A DNA stretch of 64,000 nucleotides from Iris pallida (lineage: Eukaryota; Streptophyta; Magnoliopsida; Asparagales; Iridaceae). The notes beneath the pieces are model-generated. The model made no database searches, was not told the DNA's origin, and saw only the letters and a program-made list of their open reading frames with translations. Both the position numbers and the translations under genes were made by a program. The DNA lies in the NCBI GenBank assembly GCA_029216955.1, contig JANAVB010009599.1:552903-616902 (forward strand), written 5' to 3'. Below are positions 47,111-61,865 of this stretch, piece after piece. The stretch's first letter is position 1; each line of letters begins with the position of its first letter.

Positions 47111-47757
47111 ATAAATAGACTTGGTTGGTCGGTAGAAAATTTTAGGATAAGAAAATATTGATTCAAATAGGTGAATAAGAGGGAAAAAGAAGAAGAAAAA
47201 TTATGGTTAGGGTTTAGAATTAGGGTTAGGGATTATAAATATAAATTTGGGAATTAGGGTTAGGGTTAGAAATTTAGGATTTTAGAAATTAGGGTTAGGG
47301 ATTGTTGTATTGGGGTTGAGAATATATTGCGAGAAAACAAGGGAACTCCCCTTTATGTAGAAATGGAGAATTCCTAATTAAGGTGGGACTAAATTTTTTC
47401 CACAATTAAAACAAATAAATCTAAATCCACCCATACTGATTTAAAATAATGCTGGATATTATTCATACATTTTAAATACATTTGACTAAATCCAAAATTA
47501 ATACCTTGTAACAATAATACTTTAAAAAATATTCAATATATCATACACATTTTGTAAATTCAAAACACTCAAATAATCCTTAGAATATATTTTATATATA
47601 TAAGATATCTTCTAAGATAGGTTTGGCGATTATTCCTCTTTTCAAAATGTCTATAATATAGTTTTCAAAAAAATACAATTTATTTTCTAACTAGAAACTT
47701 ATTTAAAATTAAACTAAAACAAATAAATAAGATTGAAACTGGGGAAGTGGGCTTACA
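47100..47757 (-). repeat. Truncated second LTR inside LARD-B
   Basis: A second junction of the same kind lies at 47757: interior end CGAAATTTCGAGGAAGAAAG, polypurine tract AAGAGGGGGTAGATT and LTR start TGTAAGCCCACTTCCCC on the minus strand. About 650 bp of LTR-like DNA follow, with CATAAAGGGG (near 47365) as a possible TATA region and an AACCCTAACCCTAA-rich leader. It then abuts the interior end of the real 3' LTR. It differs in sequence from the LARD-B LTR start. Confidence 0.55.
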
Positions 47758-49520
47758 AATCTACCCCCTCTTAGAAACTTTCTTCCTCGAAATTTCGAAG
47801 GACACGATTAGAGTATAATCCAAAGGGTTTAGTCACGATGGTCAATGAATAATTGAAATATGATTAGCCAAACAAGAAAAAGTCACTAGGCACGATTAAC
47901 TGCCAATGGAATTATGTAGGCATGGTTAATTATCAAGATTTTAATAGAGCCTAACATGATTAAAATCACTTGGATACACGTATGATGTAGTTACGGTCAA
48001 TGCTAATCATGCAAGTCATCCTAGCATGATTACAATTTTGCAAGAGTATGAATATGATCACCATAATCATGATCAATGTTGGAACAAAATCTAAGCATTA
48101 GCAATAATAGGCACGACTATGACTGTAATTAAAATAGTTTAGTCACGATCAAAGTCATTTTTAATAATGACCAAATCGAAATTGTTTCGACACGATCCGT
48201 TACTAAACCAAAATTGCTTAGCCACGGTCATAGATTCAAATCTAAGTATGATTATTAATCTAGTAGAATAGATTACTTGGAAGAACTAAACGATGTTTCT
48301 CGAATGGGAAGAATAAGAAAGGTAGGAAGAATTATCATTTTACTGAGAAGATGGTAACCAGGCATAAATCGATTTAGAAAGTTAATAGTCGTATGCTAAT
48401 AAAAAATATAGCATCTACGGTATTTGAAAACCGTATGCATATCTTAAGTTGTTTTACCAATAATCCATGTCTCGCCAGTGTACATCTGGTTGCAGTAAAC
48501 TTTTGGTTTCACGGCTTAAATATAATATGGTATCGAATATTCTGTAGACTTTATCCAATATTAACACAACAACTAAATATCAAAATAAGGTATTGGACAT
48601 AATTTTAATAATACTCGATAACCTACGCTTACTTAAAATTACTTAAACTAAGGGATCATGCCACGCCAGTGCGCTGCTGGCTGTAGTGAACCCGCGGTCT
48701 CGAGAATTCAAATAAATGGCGATAGTGCGCTTCTGTCTTGCCATTGTAAGTCAAAGAATATTCTTCCAACTATATCCATAAGAGTTCAAAGGAGCTTCTG
48801 GAAATTCAAACAAGTCGATTATGATGTAAGTATATGTTCTTGAAGTAAAATTATCAAATTTGAAAAAAAAATCATATGATTATTTTTTTTGAACAACAAA
48901 CGATTAATTAGAAAAACGACTAAACACAAGAGAAGGAAAATTTTCTAATTTCTATATATATAATATTCAAGGATCGAGAAAAATAATAATACATGTCTTG
49001 AACTTCAACAAATTGACTTGGAACTAATATATGGATAACTGAATCAGGTTAGGCTCAAAAGTCAACATGCGTAAATAAAAATATAGACTCCTAGGAAAAC
49101 AATTATTTATGGTCAATGGGAATAACTAAGTGATACGAGTAATGATGCTAATGTTTAGAGAGGGCAAAAAATATAAATTGAACAAATTATCAAGTTTAGG
49201 GGTTGAATTCTAGCAAGTCCTAGTTTACTAAGCGAAAGTCTACCTACCTTAGGTCTAACCATCGTGTCAAAACACAATAGTACATCCTTCTAGGAAAATT
49301 CCTCTAAGTTTGTATGGCCTATGTAACAATCTTAAATACCCAATAGTTAAATTGAACAAGGGACTCCTAGTCCCAGTCATTCTCCTAGAATTAGGTCAAC
49401 CCTAATTGTGAATGAGCACTTTTCTAGTCGCAGGCTCGCAGTAGTATGACTAGCGTAGGTACTACCATGAGTTCGCACAATTTTGCAAAAACTGACATGC
49501 ATGGGCCACCAAAAAAAACT
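47758..49520 (-). mobile_element. LARD-B interior (non-coding)
   Basis: AT-rich DNA without gag or pol. Words such as GGCACGATTA, TAGTCACGATC and CATGATTA recur, which are the complements of the ATCGTGCC words in LARD-A (33480-35100). The segment beside the 5' LTR (GGTGGCCCATGC on the minus strand) matches the LARD-A interior start. I cannot assign a tRNA primer. Confidence 0.75.
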
Positions 49521-50918
49521 TGTCATGACCCGTATCCGCTTTTTGGGATACGAGTGCGTGTCCAAGCCAGCCTACGTCGCAATATCGTCGGTAGAACACT
49601 GTCAAGGCCATGATGCTCTAAATCACATAAATAATAACTTTATTGCTCATTCACAAAACTAACTAATTTACAATTTCATAAGCTTTACATTTAAAGAAAG
49701 TACAATATTCTTACAAATGTTGAAAATGTCTACAACACATCTAATTAACCAATCTTTAGGTTTTGGCCTACAAGTACACCCGTGTATTTCTCTCCAATGA
49801 TAAAAGTAGTCGCTGCTAACCTGAAAAGTATTAGTTTCCATTCAGGAATGGAACGAGTACAATCCAAGCATGCAGTTACAAATACATGATAACGACTATA
49901 AAAATAGTAAATAGTAAATGACATATATGATGAAGGAGTAAACTATAAAATATGGTACGAAAAATATGGTGAAACATCTAATCATGAACTATATAGACAA
50001 GTGAAACATGGAATAAGAAAAACTTAACCAACTACGTGATTTGAAGTACATTGTTCAATATGTGATCAGGCTGGTCCACTACACCGCACGGACTACACGG
50101 TCTATATTGCATGAAATAAAACATGGTCTACACGGTATACATTGCACGAAATAAAATACGATCTACACAGTCTACATTGCATGAAATAAAATACAGCCTA
50201 TGGGGTTGATCACATATCTACTTAGTACGTACTTCCCTACCCGACTACTACTCATGGATTAGTCATAACAATAAATAACGAAACATGGTAAAATAAAATA
50301 TGGCATCATGATAAAATTCATATGATACTAACCCGTGTACTGACTGTGTCAAGAATCAAATATGTATCACTAATCATGCAATTATAGTAATTAACAATAC
50401 TGGAAACAAAACATGAACTATACTCGCCTGGGGTCCTTAGCTGGTGAATCCAATAATACCATTGCGTCCAAATTAGTCCATTTGCCTAGGGTCGATATGG
50501 AAAAGTTTGGAATCGCGCGAAAAGGAAACGACTTACTTAGTCATGATAAAGAGTTTGGTTAATTAAATCAAAAGGAAACTGTTTACAAAGCCAAGCTTAT
50601 AGATACTTTTACTTAGATAATATTTATAGCTGCCTAGAAATTATATGTAGAATAAAATCTAGTAATTATATTTAATCAAACAATATTTTAAAAAATATTT
50701 ATATTTTATTAGAAACAAAATTAGAGATACTATATAAACCCAATAGTATTTATATACATATATTTCTAAATAAAAAACTCATTGGAAAGGTATACTTTTT
50801 AGATATAGTTTATTTCACATAAAACCCTTTAAGAAGATATGTTTACTAGATAATAAACTATGTATAAAACATACATTATTACTCAAGGTAATATTTATAA
50901 TATTAAAACAATATATTA

Positions 50919-50920
<2 letters not shown>

Positions 50921-50982
<62 letters not shown>
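50921..50982. repeat. (AT)n microsatellite
   Basis: About 30 AT repeats. The homologous place in the other LTR (about 45088) has a much shorter run, so this expanded after insertion. Confidence 0.9.
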
Positions 50983-50986
<4 letters not shown>

Positions 50987-52352
50987 ACAATGTAATTTTA
51001 GAGATATTTATAATAATAACAGTAAAAATAATAATACAATTGAAAATAATAACAGTAACTAATAGTATTAATAATAATAACTATGTGTATACGGTATATT
51101 AGAAATATGTCAATTCCTACTTAATAAAATTGTTACAATTGCTATTATATAATGTGTACAGAACGAAAAGGCTATAAAATAACAATAAACAAACGGAGGA
51201 AGAGAAAGTGCAGTGAGAGAGAATAGATTGAGAACAGAAAAGGGGAAAAGTGAGCAGGAAGAGAGTGTCTTCTTTATGAAGGAGAAGAAGAAAGAGAAGG
51301 AGAAGAGGGAAGCACAGGTGAAGACTCACCGGAGAAAATGCTGGCACGGGTGCTCACCGACTTGACGGTGGCTGGCACGGGGAGTGCGGCTCGGCGGAGG
51401 CCACCCGTGGGCGGTCGTCTTCAGCATCGTACACGTCGTCGATGCCACCCAAAGTTCGGCACCACAGCAACTGGTCAGCCCTGGTAGTAGAAATGGAAGC
51501 AGTGAAGACATCCAGACAGGGTTGATGAGGTCAAGAACGGTGCTGGGAGGTCGAAAGGAGGGTCGACGCGACGGATGCAGAGGGGACTCGGGGACAGCAC
51601 AATGCCAGCGCTGGTGGTAAGTAGCGGTAATGGAGGAAGTTTTTGCTTTGATTTTTCTTTTGTGGATGTGTCCTGATTGATATCGGACACATAATTTGTA
51701 CTTGTGTAAAGAACTGGATAAGGGGATAGATCAGGACACGGACACATGGGTCTGTACATGACATTTGGCTGTAGTTATGTAACGTCGAGATAGTTGTGGA
51801 GACTGACAATGACAAAATGCTGATGGTAGTGTTTGGTGAGAGCGGCGAGTGGTTGTAGCCTGTGACAGCGACCGGGTGTCACGCGGGTGATGGTATCGAT
51901 GGCTATGGTTGTTGGCCAGGGTCGCTGTCCAGGAAGGGACGACGAGGTGTTGGTGGTTATGGAGCGTGGCGTCGGAGGAGAAGGCTGTCAGGGTGTGGAC
52001 GAGATCGATATGGTAGTAACGAGACTGGGGAGGATGGTGATGGTCGAGGTTTAGGTGAATGGTGTGTGGATTGATGATGATGGTCGTCGGCCGATGAGGC
52101 CAGCATGGGTTCGGAGACATTGGTGGCATGGAAAGAGGGTTGGGGTGGTTTGGTGGTGCGGCCATACGATCTCTCGGCGCTACTCTTCGAGATCGAGCGT
52201 CGGCCGGGGTGATGGTGTGTGGAATCGACCTCACGGTTGGCTCTAGGCAATGCCGAGGAGGCTTCGGTCAGGCACGGAGGAGAGATGGTTGTCAGGGTTA
52301 TATATAAGGAGTATGGAGGAGGTTTGCTGAGTATAAGATATGGGGTCCTATA

Positions 52353-52917
52353 TAGGGATGGCAATGTCCCCCCGATCCCGACGGGGATCCAATTTTTTTA
52401 CCCGATGGGACGGGTTTGGAGATTTAAAAACGAAAATGGGGGCGGGGATGGGGATTAAAATAATTTTCTGGTCGGATTCGGGGACGGGTATGTGTATAGT
52501 ACTCCCCGTCCCGGTAAATCCCCGACCCCGATTACTTATACCCATATCCATATGTGCAACCCATTGGAAATAGTATGATTCATGATCTGTCTAGTATATA
52601 TTTTATGAAAACCATAGTTTATTAACATACCTTGTACTTTTTTTTGGAACGAAAATAACTTTTTCAGCTTATAATGTACATAAAAAATTGTTAACGGATG
52701 GGAGACGGAGACGAGAAAATTTGGCCTCGAAAGTATTAATGAGGCTAGGACGGGGACGGGGATGGGGACGGGGAATGCATTGTTTAGCGGTGACGGAGAT
52801 GGGGGTAAAAAATAAAACCAGACGGGGAACGGGGATGGGAATGGGGATTCAAATACTACTTGGGGATGGGGATGGAGGATATGGTCCCGGCCCCAACCCG
52901 CCCCGTTGCCATCCCTA
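52353..52917. mobile_element. Non-autonomous hAT-type transposon (565 bp)
   Basis: Terminal inverted repeats TAGGGATGGCAA...TTGCCATCCCTA and an 8-bp target duplication GTCCTATA (52345-52352, 52918-52925) identify a hAT element. The empty site is seen in the other LARD-B LTR (GGGGTCCTATACATG). The interior is rich in GGGGACGGGGATGGGG-type runs near both ends, in opposite orientation, so the whole can fold back. It has no transposase. Confidence 0.88.
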
Positions 52918-53517
52918 GTCCTATACATGTTTATAAGAGGAGATGATTAAGAGATCGGATAGAGTCATGATAACATTACGGTAGAATTCATTTTAAAAAC
53001 TATTTCTATCATCCTAACTTAATAATTGTTTACAATATTATTTAAACTAGTATTTAATATATTCTGATAATTCAAATCATACAATTTAACATTATCATCT
53101 TAATTTAAATCGTAAATTCAAATTCGAATCAATAATCTCAAATTAAATCTAATCACAAATATTGCAATAATAATTTAAAGTAATATTCAAAATTATCAAT
53201 AATTTAAAACCTACTTTCAAATATTAAATACGTATTTAAATAAAATCTACGTTATCAAGATAACGTAAAATATATTTTTATAAACCCAATATTTATAAAA
53301 TAAATGGACAACATCCTTTCTATTATTGAAACTACCCACGAGTTCCCATAATATGATTTAAAATAATTAGCACATTCAAAATATTTAATTTAAACTAGTT
53401 TTTGATAAAAAGGACTAATCATAAAATATCTTTTACAAAATTTTGAGGAAAATCACCTTTAAACACAATAAATAAAAATAATAATTATAAAAATTTGGTA
53501 GGAGGAGTTACATTCAT

Positions 53518-54165
53518 CCATCTTTTGACTGGTGGTAGAAAGCAGATATTGTCCCAAAAATGCCTTCTTGAACGAGATCCAAGAAATCTTTCCATTTCTA
53601 GCCGTTGCGAACATTTTCGGCTTCTTTGCATTCTACCAATCGTTTGCTCGCAATCTTAGTTGCAAAGCAACACAACTTACCTTCTTGCTACTCGGAACTT
53701 CTATGAATGTGAACAAACTTTCTATTTTATTGATCCAGTCCATCACCTTATCTGGTGATGTCCAGTCCTCAAAATTCGGAGGTTTTGCGTCCAAGAAGTC
53801 CTTTGGCCTAAAGGAAGAGTGCCTGTGCGACGGCTGGGGCTCGTCACCATCTACGAGCCCAATCTTGGGAGTACCTATCAGGTTGGTCGCTGCGGTGGTA
53901 TCGGGATTGCCCGCAAGCGAAGATACCATTCGGGCCAAGGCATCCAGCTGCCTCTGTTGGGCCATGCTACGCTCCTCAGCTAGTTTCTGCTGAGTTTCCA
54001 TTTGGGCCAGTTGCGCTGGCTACGCTCCTCATATTCCTGTCGCTGAATTTCTATTCTTGCCAAAATCCGTTCTACTGTGTCGATCGAGCTTGATACCCTA
54101 AGAGGGTTCTGACTACCTCCTTTTGTCATTTCTTTACAAAAGAGTGTAACTTCTTTCAGTCTCAT
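53518..54165 (-). pseudogene. Element C gag, N-terminal part
   Basis: The gag begins near 54165 (MRLKEVTLFCKEMTKGGSQN), has a Gln/Glu/Arg-rich helical region, then the conserved FLDAKPPNFEDWTSPDKVMD and WINKIESLFTF of chromovirus gag, then FKKAFLGQYL. One stop replaces a Trp codon (after LRLRANDW, 53633) and there is a frameshift near 54000. LARD-B interrupts it at 53517; it continues at 43695. Confidence 0.8.
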
Positions 54166-54298
54166 AAAATATTATGGACTTATTGTATGGGATATTGGTT
54201 TTCATAACTCAAAATTGGGTCCTTTTTAAAAGCCATCAAAATACTTTGTATACTGTTTCAAAAATGATATTTGAAAGAGGCCAAGGACGTAAAGACGT

Positions 54299-54310
54299 GC
54301 TTTGATACCA
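54299..54310 (-). other. Element C primer-binding site
   Basis: TGGTATCAAAGC on the minus strand, 3 bp after the 5' LTR, is the common initiator tRNA-Met primer site of plant LTR elements with one base change (TGGTATCAGAGC). Confidence 0.85.
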
Positions 54311-54313
54311 CTT

Positions 54314-56276
54314 TGTCACACCGTGATCCCGCTAGGGTCGTTCGTCCTCGCTTTGATCCTTACGGGATCGTTCGTCCTCGGTAAGGCGTGAAGCCATGCA
54401 AGCCTAAGTTGCGCTTGCATAAGGCCAGTACCTGCACAAAACAACTAGACAAAGCAAAACAAATGCACACAGCACATTTATTTCCAGAAAACCAAATATT
54501 GGACACATAGATTTGAAATAAAAATACTTATTTTTATTGATAACTTGATAGGAATACAAGTACAATGCTTTGCGACTTAGAATACCATAGCTTGGCCTAC
54601 TTATTTCTCTTTGAAACTCTTTTAAAAATAGCCACAATGCCCATACATCATATCCCATTATTACATACTCGAAATAAAAAGACACCTTCAAAGGAAAACT
54701 TGCAACTTGACTGGAAATAAAAAGTAGCTTCGAGGTAATCCACAAGCTCTACTAGGCTGGACGTGCTTTAGTGCCTCACCTAAAATCTCTCTGCCTTCTT
54801 GCTATCTGAAATGATGCCCATAACGTTGGTCAGTAAACATCATGTACTAGCTAGCGGCTTTTGACTTAACTCACATAAATCTGTATTAGGTCAACATGTG
54901 AAGCTAGCATATATTATTATGGGATCTTTCTACTTGTCTAGGTTCTTTTAACAATTCATAAGAAATATAGCAAAAGAAAGCACTTGTATAATAAATCTTA
55001 TTAACCTTCGTCGACCGTCATCCCAGCACCAGACATGTTAGCACAATTTGCATAACGAATAATTTATGTTCTATTCTTGCAGATATTGAAGTTCATAATT
55101 CGGGTCATGCATGTGGCCTATCTACATGATGGTCCACGGGGTCATTTTCCGTGATTAGCCGCTATGACTCTTCGGTTCAGCTCATCGCTAAGGACACAAC
55201 ACCCCCTAATCGTGAGTTCTCTTTTACCTCAGGGTGCCCTAATCTCTCCTAGGCCAAGTGGTTCGAGGTGCCCCAAGAATCCACCCGAGAGACGATATCT
55301 TGTGTACAAGTTGTCCGAGACCAATACATCCTCTAGCATTTCTATCAAATGTAACAGATTTGTATACGTGCCATGGCGTATTTATTTTACATCTTAACAG
55401 ATATGTGACACGTTCATCTTGTGCCTTAACAGATATGTGACATGTTCATTTCATGCCTTTCTTATTATTCATCTCAACATATACAAGTTGTTTGTCCATG
55501 TCTATATTTTAAAGCATACTTAATGCATCCTCTAGCATTTCTATCAGATGTAAAATATTTGTATACGGGCCATGACACGTTCAATTCACGTCTTAACAGA
55601 TATGTGGCACGTTCATTTCGTGCATTTCTTCTTATTCATCTCAATACATACAAGTCGTCTATCCATGTCTATATTTTAAAGCATACTTAGCAACAGAGCA
55701 TATGATCATTCATATGAAATAGATTATAAAAGCACATGATCTAGCATTTGATTCAATTTATTTATCTTCTCTTATCTTTTGTTCTTGTGGTATCAATGAT
55801 CAAAGGGACGTAACAAAAGAGAGTGGACTAGGGATCATTTTTATTAGGGCGTGGAGATTAATGTTAGCTCGGTCAAAGAAAATCACCAAAATGAATCTTG
55901 TTCGAGAGAATGAGGAACTTCACGCGCCGTTCACACTCCTCCTAAGACTCCTACCTTGGCACCAATATTTGATTAGCATACTTCGGTCTCTTTCTCTCAA
56001 GATTAGGAATGAATATGAAATACGATGAAAACGAACAATAAAAACCAATCATCGAAAACTAACACGAAAATGCATTCGTCAAAACCAAGCAGCAAAAATG
56101 TCCAACAAAATTCTTGGATTCATTTCAATAGAAGCCGATCCATTAGATGGAAAGGTTCATTGTATTTTATCCTTGATCAATCGATACCGACAAAGGTTTC
56201 CCTAAATACTCAGTTTAAGACTGAGTTAGCAAGGCGTGGGTATTACATAGTAGACTGCGTTGAGCAGAGTACTACA
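54314..56276 (-). repeat. Element C 5' LTR
   Basis: It borders the primer site. A segment of about 200 bp is duplicated in tandem (TCCTCTAGCATTTCTATCA at 55330 and 55530, ACAGATATGTGRCACGTTCA several times), which explains its greater length than the other LTR. Confidence 0.75.
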
Positions 56277-56281
56277 TTGAC

Positions 56282-57526
56282 GATTACACCCGAGGATTCT
56301 TAAGTCCTCCCCCGAAGCTTCCGCTGCAACGGTCACTCAATCAGTGTCTCAACCAGGCTGAGCGGTTAAACAGCTTACCTAAACAACTGTGGCACCCATA
56401 TGGCGTCTTCTAGATAGAAGATTCCCTCCATCATCACTACTTTTTTTATAGCTGGCCTGCTACAAGGCAAATATAGAGGGAGGATTATCATCGAATTGAG
56501 AGGGAGAAACGATCAATCAAGCATAGAATGATCGAGGATCAATTTTGAGAGAGATCATCGAAAGATGATCGAGAAAATCACCAAAGAAAGAGCAGATTAG
56601 ATCATCAATAGATCTAATCCACCAAATCTACCTCGTCAATGAGGATACCAGATACATAGGATACCAGATACATAGGATAAAGAGGTTAATTACAGTACCC
56701 GATCTTCATCATCACACTTTCCCAGAATCTTTATTTGTATTAGAAAATCCTTCATGTTATGGTTTTTGCTGTACTTTTTAAAATTGTATTATATAAATGA
56801 AAGGAAAGGAGTCTTGTTTCAAACTATCTCTTCTTTTCTTGCCTCCTGAAAGATACTTGTCATCCGAAGCAATTGTTCTACCCACAAAAATGCGATGGCA
56901 TCCCTAAAATATATATATTTCAACAAAGCCTCATGATATATAATCTGAACAAAACTAACAGGTATAATTTCCATCATCAAGAACTCACTTGACTTCTTCG
57001 ATTCATAAACCATCTATCTATCCAAACCAATATCCAATCCTATCAGTTATCAACACTTCAATCCAATATTCATGCCTCATTTCTACAACTACACGGGCTA
57101 TCGACTTGATGTCATAGTAGGCACTGTCCTACGATTCTATGACTTGGCATAGCCACACATTCTTATGGTCTCAAGGCTCGATATATAGAGTATGACTTGG
57201 GTAGTGGTGTCGCTTACAACACAATTGGTTTAAGGTACGAACCACGGTTGGTTCAATATTAAGTTGGAATGTTATGCAGTAGTCATTCTTGTGTTTCATT
57301 AGTAGTCGTTCCTGAGTTTCATAAAGGCACTATGGAAACAAAATATAGGTATGGAAACACTAAGATGAGCAACGACTGTGTAGGATTATAAGTTGAGTCG
57401 AGTCTTGTATATTCATGGACAACTTGTGCACAAGGGCGAGGGTTCCAAGGACGACAACCTGGTACCAAGGACCTATCCGACCTAGAAGGAATGTTGGTTA
57501 GCCTTGTTGGTATACAACACAGGTGA
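56282..57526. other. Unassigned AT-rich DNA, perhaps rest of the Tat-D LTR
   Basis: By nesting logic this should resume the Tat-D LTR after element C, but I cannot show where that LTR ends. There is no recognisable coding frame. A short direct repeat (GATACCAGATACATAG, 56642-56675) is present. Confidence 0.4.
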
Positions 57527-57548
57527 TATATATATATATATATATATA

Positions 57549-57602
<54 letters not shown>
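57527..57602. repeat. (TA)n microsatellite
   Basis: Two TA runs interrupted by TTTTAA. Confidence 0.9.
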
Positions 57603-57603
<1 letters not shown>

Positions 57604-58309
57604 CTTTGTCTTGTGAAGTCATATTAAGTTTGTGCTCAAGTGCTGAAACTGTAGATATAATCGAACCTTAATAAGATGTAGCTGAGCAGTAGTATAAATA
57701 TCGGGGTAAGTATCTTCTACCAAAGGTCATTATTGAAGTATCAGTGATTCATAGTATAGGATAAATGTGGATACACAAGGTAACTTTATAATCCAATTAA
57801 AACAAGTAAAAAGTTAAATACCACAAATAAGAAGCGTACTCAACGAACCTGATGCGACATTCATGTATGTCCATTCAACTAAGATAATTAAGATATATGT
57901 TATTGCTGCTTTTGCTACTATCAATCATTTGATCAGTCCTCCTGGGGCTCAAAGTGAGCTACTTAAACATTTATGTTTTAGTTAAAAATTAAGGGTTTGG
58001 TAGTTGTAATTATTTTCCATGCATTTTTTGGATTGTACGTGACGGGACGTGCGCTATTGGATACGTAACGTTGAACTTGTCTTATGACATAAGTTTCATC
58101 CAGTTCTGAGACAGTCAATTTGATCACTATTATTGTTTGTGTTTTTTTATAATTTTTTAATAGTAAGCATCACTCCTCCTAGATAAACCTTTGCCACTCG
58201 ACCTAGACCACGAAAAAGAAGAAGAAAACTTGACAAGAACCCACAAAACATACACGGGTCTAAGTTTCGCACATGAATGAGGAAGAAAATCTTTAATCTA
58301 TTACATGTA

Positions 58310-58880
58310 GAGAAAAAGTGAATGCAACTTAAAGCTTAGAGTTAATTGTCCAAATGTTGCTTGAGGAATGTCATAGTCGCCATTTTGGTAATCAATTTTT
58401 TTGATTAATTTGGTACCTAAGTTTTACATTTTGGTTTAAAGAGTGCATGAACTAGATTTCATTAATATTTTGGATTGAAATCGATAAGGACATGTGTTAG
58501 TCCCGTGCATTATTTTTAGGATTATTTTTGTCGTGACCAGCCAATAACATAGGCTATAATTGATTGTAGAGTCGTCATTTCGTACTCGACGAAAGATATT
58601 TGTTTATGTAGAATTTTTTCGAACACCAATATTCTTAGACGAAAAACAAAAAAATGACAAAATAACTATGAAAAATAAGTCATGTGACAATCACATATCC
58701 ATTTTTATCTATTTTTATCCAAAAATACTAACAGAATCTAGTTCTGACACTTTAAACCAAAATTTAAACTTAGATACCAAAGTAACCAAAAAAAATTGTT
58801 CTATCACCAAAATGACAACCACCTCCATGCACTATTTGACTAATTAACTCTAAAGCTTATATTGATAGGGTTGCATCCAA
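58310..58880. mobile_element. Foldback MITE-like element with long inverted repeats
   Basis: The left arm (AAGCTTAGAGTTAATTG, CGCCATTTTGGTAATC, ACATTTTGGTTTAAAG; about 58330-58457) matches the complement of the right arm (about 58739-58860) over more than 100 bp with mismatches. The sequence between the arms is unrelated. Long inverted repeats without a gene suggest a Mutator-type MITE, but I could not find a target duplication. The flanks 57603-58309 and 58881-59480 show no features. Confidence 0.55.
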
Positions 58881-59480
58881 AACTTGACCTGGTAATAACA
58901 CTACAGTTTGAGCCGTTCAAGATCTCATTTCTTGATCCTCAAAATTTTCGATCTCATTTCTTCCTGTCTCAAAATAAAATTCTCGGTATCCCCACCTACC
59001 GCTACCCACGTCGACACTTCCACGTCTAGCTCAAGTACTCGGACGGACCTTTTCTTGCAACATTTGTGGTATGGCAACTAACTACAACAGCCAATTCTCT
59101 ATTGGTTATTATCCAAACAAAACAATATTAAGAATGCTGGCAGCAGGTCTCATTCATCACAAGTGTGTGTGCTTACATATTACTTTCCCAACCAACGCAC
59201 TCAACCGACGTATTAGTAGAGCTTAATCTCATCCAAAATGCATACATAATGTTACTTAAAAAATTAAAAAAAGAAAGAAACTTATAATACAAAGTGAGAA
59301 TACAATGTTTGCAACAACCCACACACAAAGATGTCACTAAGCATGCATGATTCTCATGTTTTTTTAATATAATCCCAGTCCCCGCAAGCTAAAACCTCGT
59401 GCCACACGCCTTCCAAAGGCTTTAGGAGGAGATTGTAATTTGTAAATCCTGCTCACGAACGGGAGTGATATATATATATA

Positions 59481-61792
<2,312 letters not shown>

Positions 61793-61857
<65 letters not shown>
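61793..61857. repeat. (TA)n(TG)n microsatellite
   Basis: TA repeats followed by GTGTGTGTGTGT, between the palindrome element and the Copia LTR. Confidence 0.9.
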
Positions 61858-61865
61858 AAAAATAA

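Larger units (their letters stand above)
43696..53512 (-). mobile_element. LARD-B: gene-less LTR retrotransposon inserted in the gag of element C
   Basis: LTRs of 3363 bp (43696-47058) and 3992 bp (49521-53512, of which 573 bp is a hAT insertion and its duplication) flank a 2.5-kb non-coding interior. Both begin TGTCAYGACCCG and end GGAGTTACA on the + strand. Target duplications TTCGT (43691-43695) and TTCAT (53513-53517) differ at one base. Joining the flanks restores the gag of element C. The size and lack of genes fit large retrotransposon derivatives (LARDs). It belongs to the same superfamily as LARD-A, in opposite orientation. Confidence 0.85.
49521..53512 (-). repeat. LARD-B 5' LTR
   Basis: This copy contains a long (AT)n run (50921-50982) that is only a few repeats in the other LTR, and a hAT-type insertion at 52353-52917. 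The rest matches 43696-47058. Confidence 0.85.
41319..56276 (-). mobile_element. Element C: gag-only LTR retrotransposon (TR-GAG-like)
   Basis: LTRs at 41319-42987 and 54314-56276 flank an interior that, without the nested LARD-B, is only about 1.5 kb. It contains an initiator-Met primer site and a gag gene but no protease, RT, RNase H or integrase. Target duplications TTAAC (41314-41318) and TTGAC (56277-56281) differ at one base. Such elements are known in plants as TR-GAGs and must use another element's pol. Internal deletion of a chromovirus is the likely origin. Confidence 0.75.

Noticed and set aside
47210..47310. Several TTAGGG units, like plant or vertebrate-type telomere repeats
   Set aside because: The units are irregular and separated by AT-rich spacers, and lie where the leader of a truncated LTR is expected. 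Plant telomere repeat is TTTAGGG. AACCCTAA words are common in plant leaders.
58560..58847. 95-aa ORF on + strand
   Set aside because: It lies within the foldback repeat, is Lys/Asn-rich from AT composition, and has no domain.
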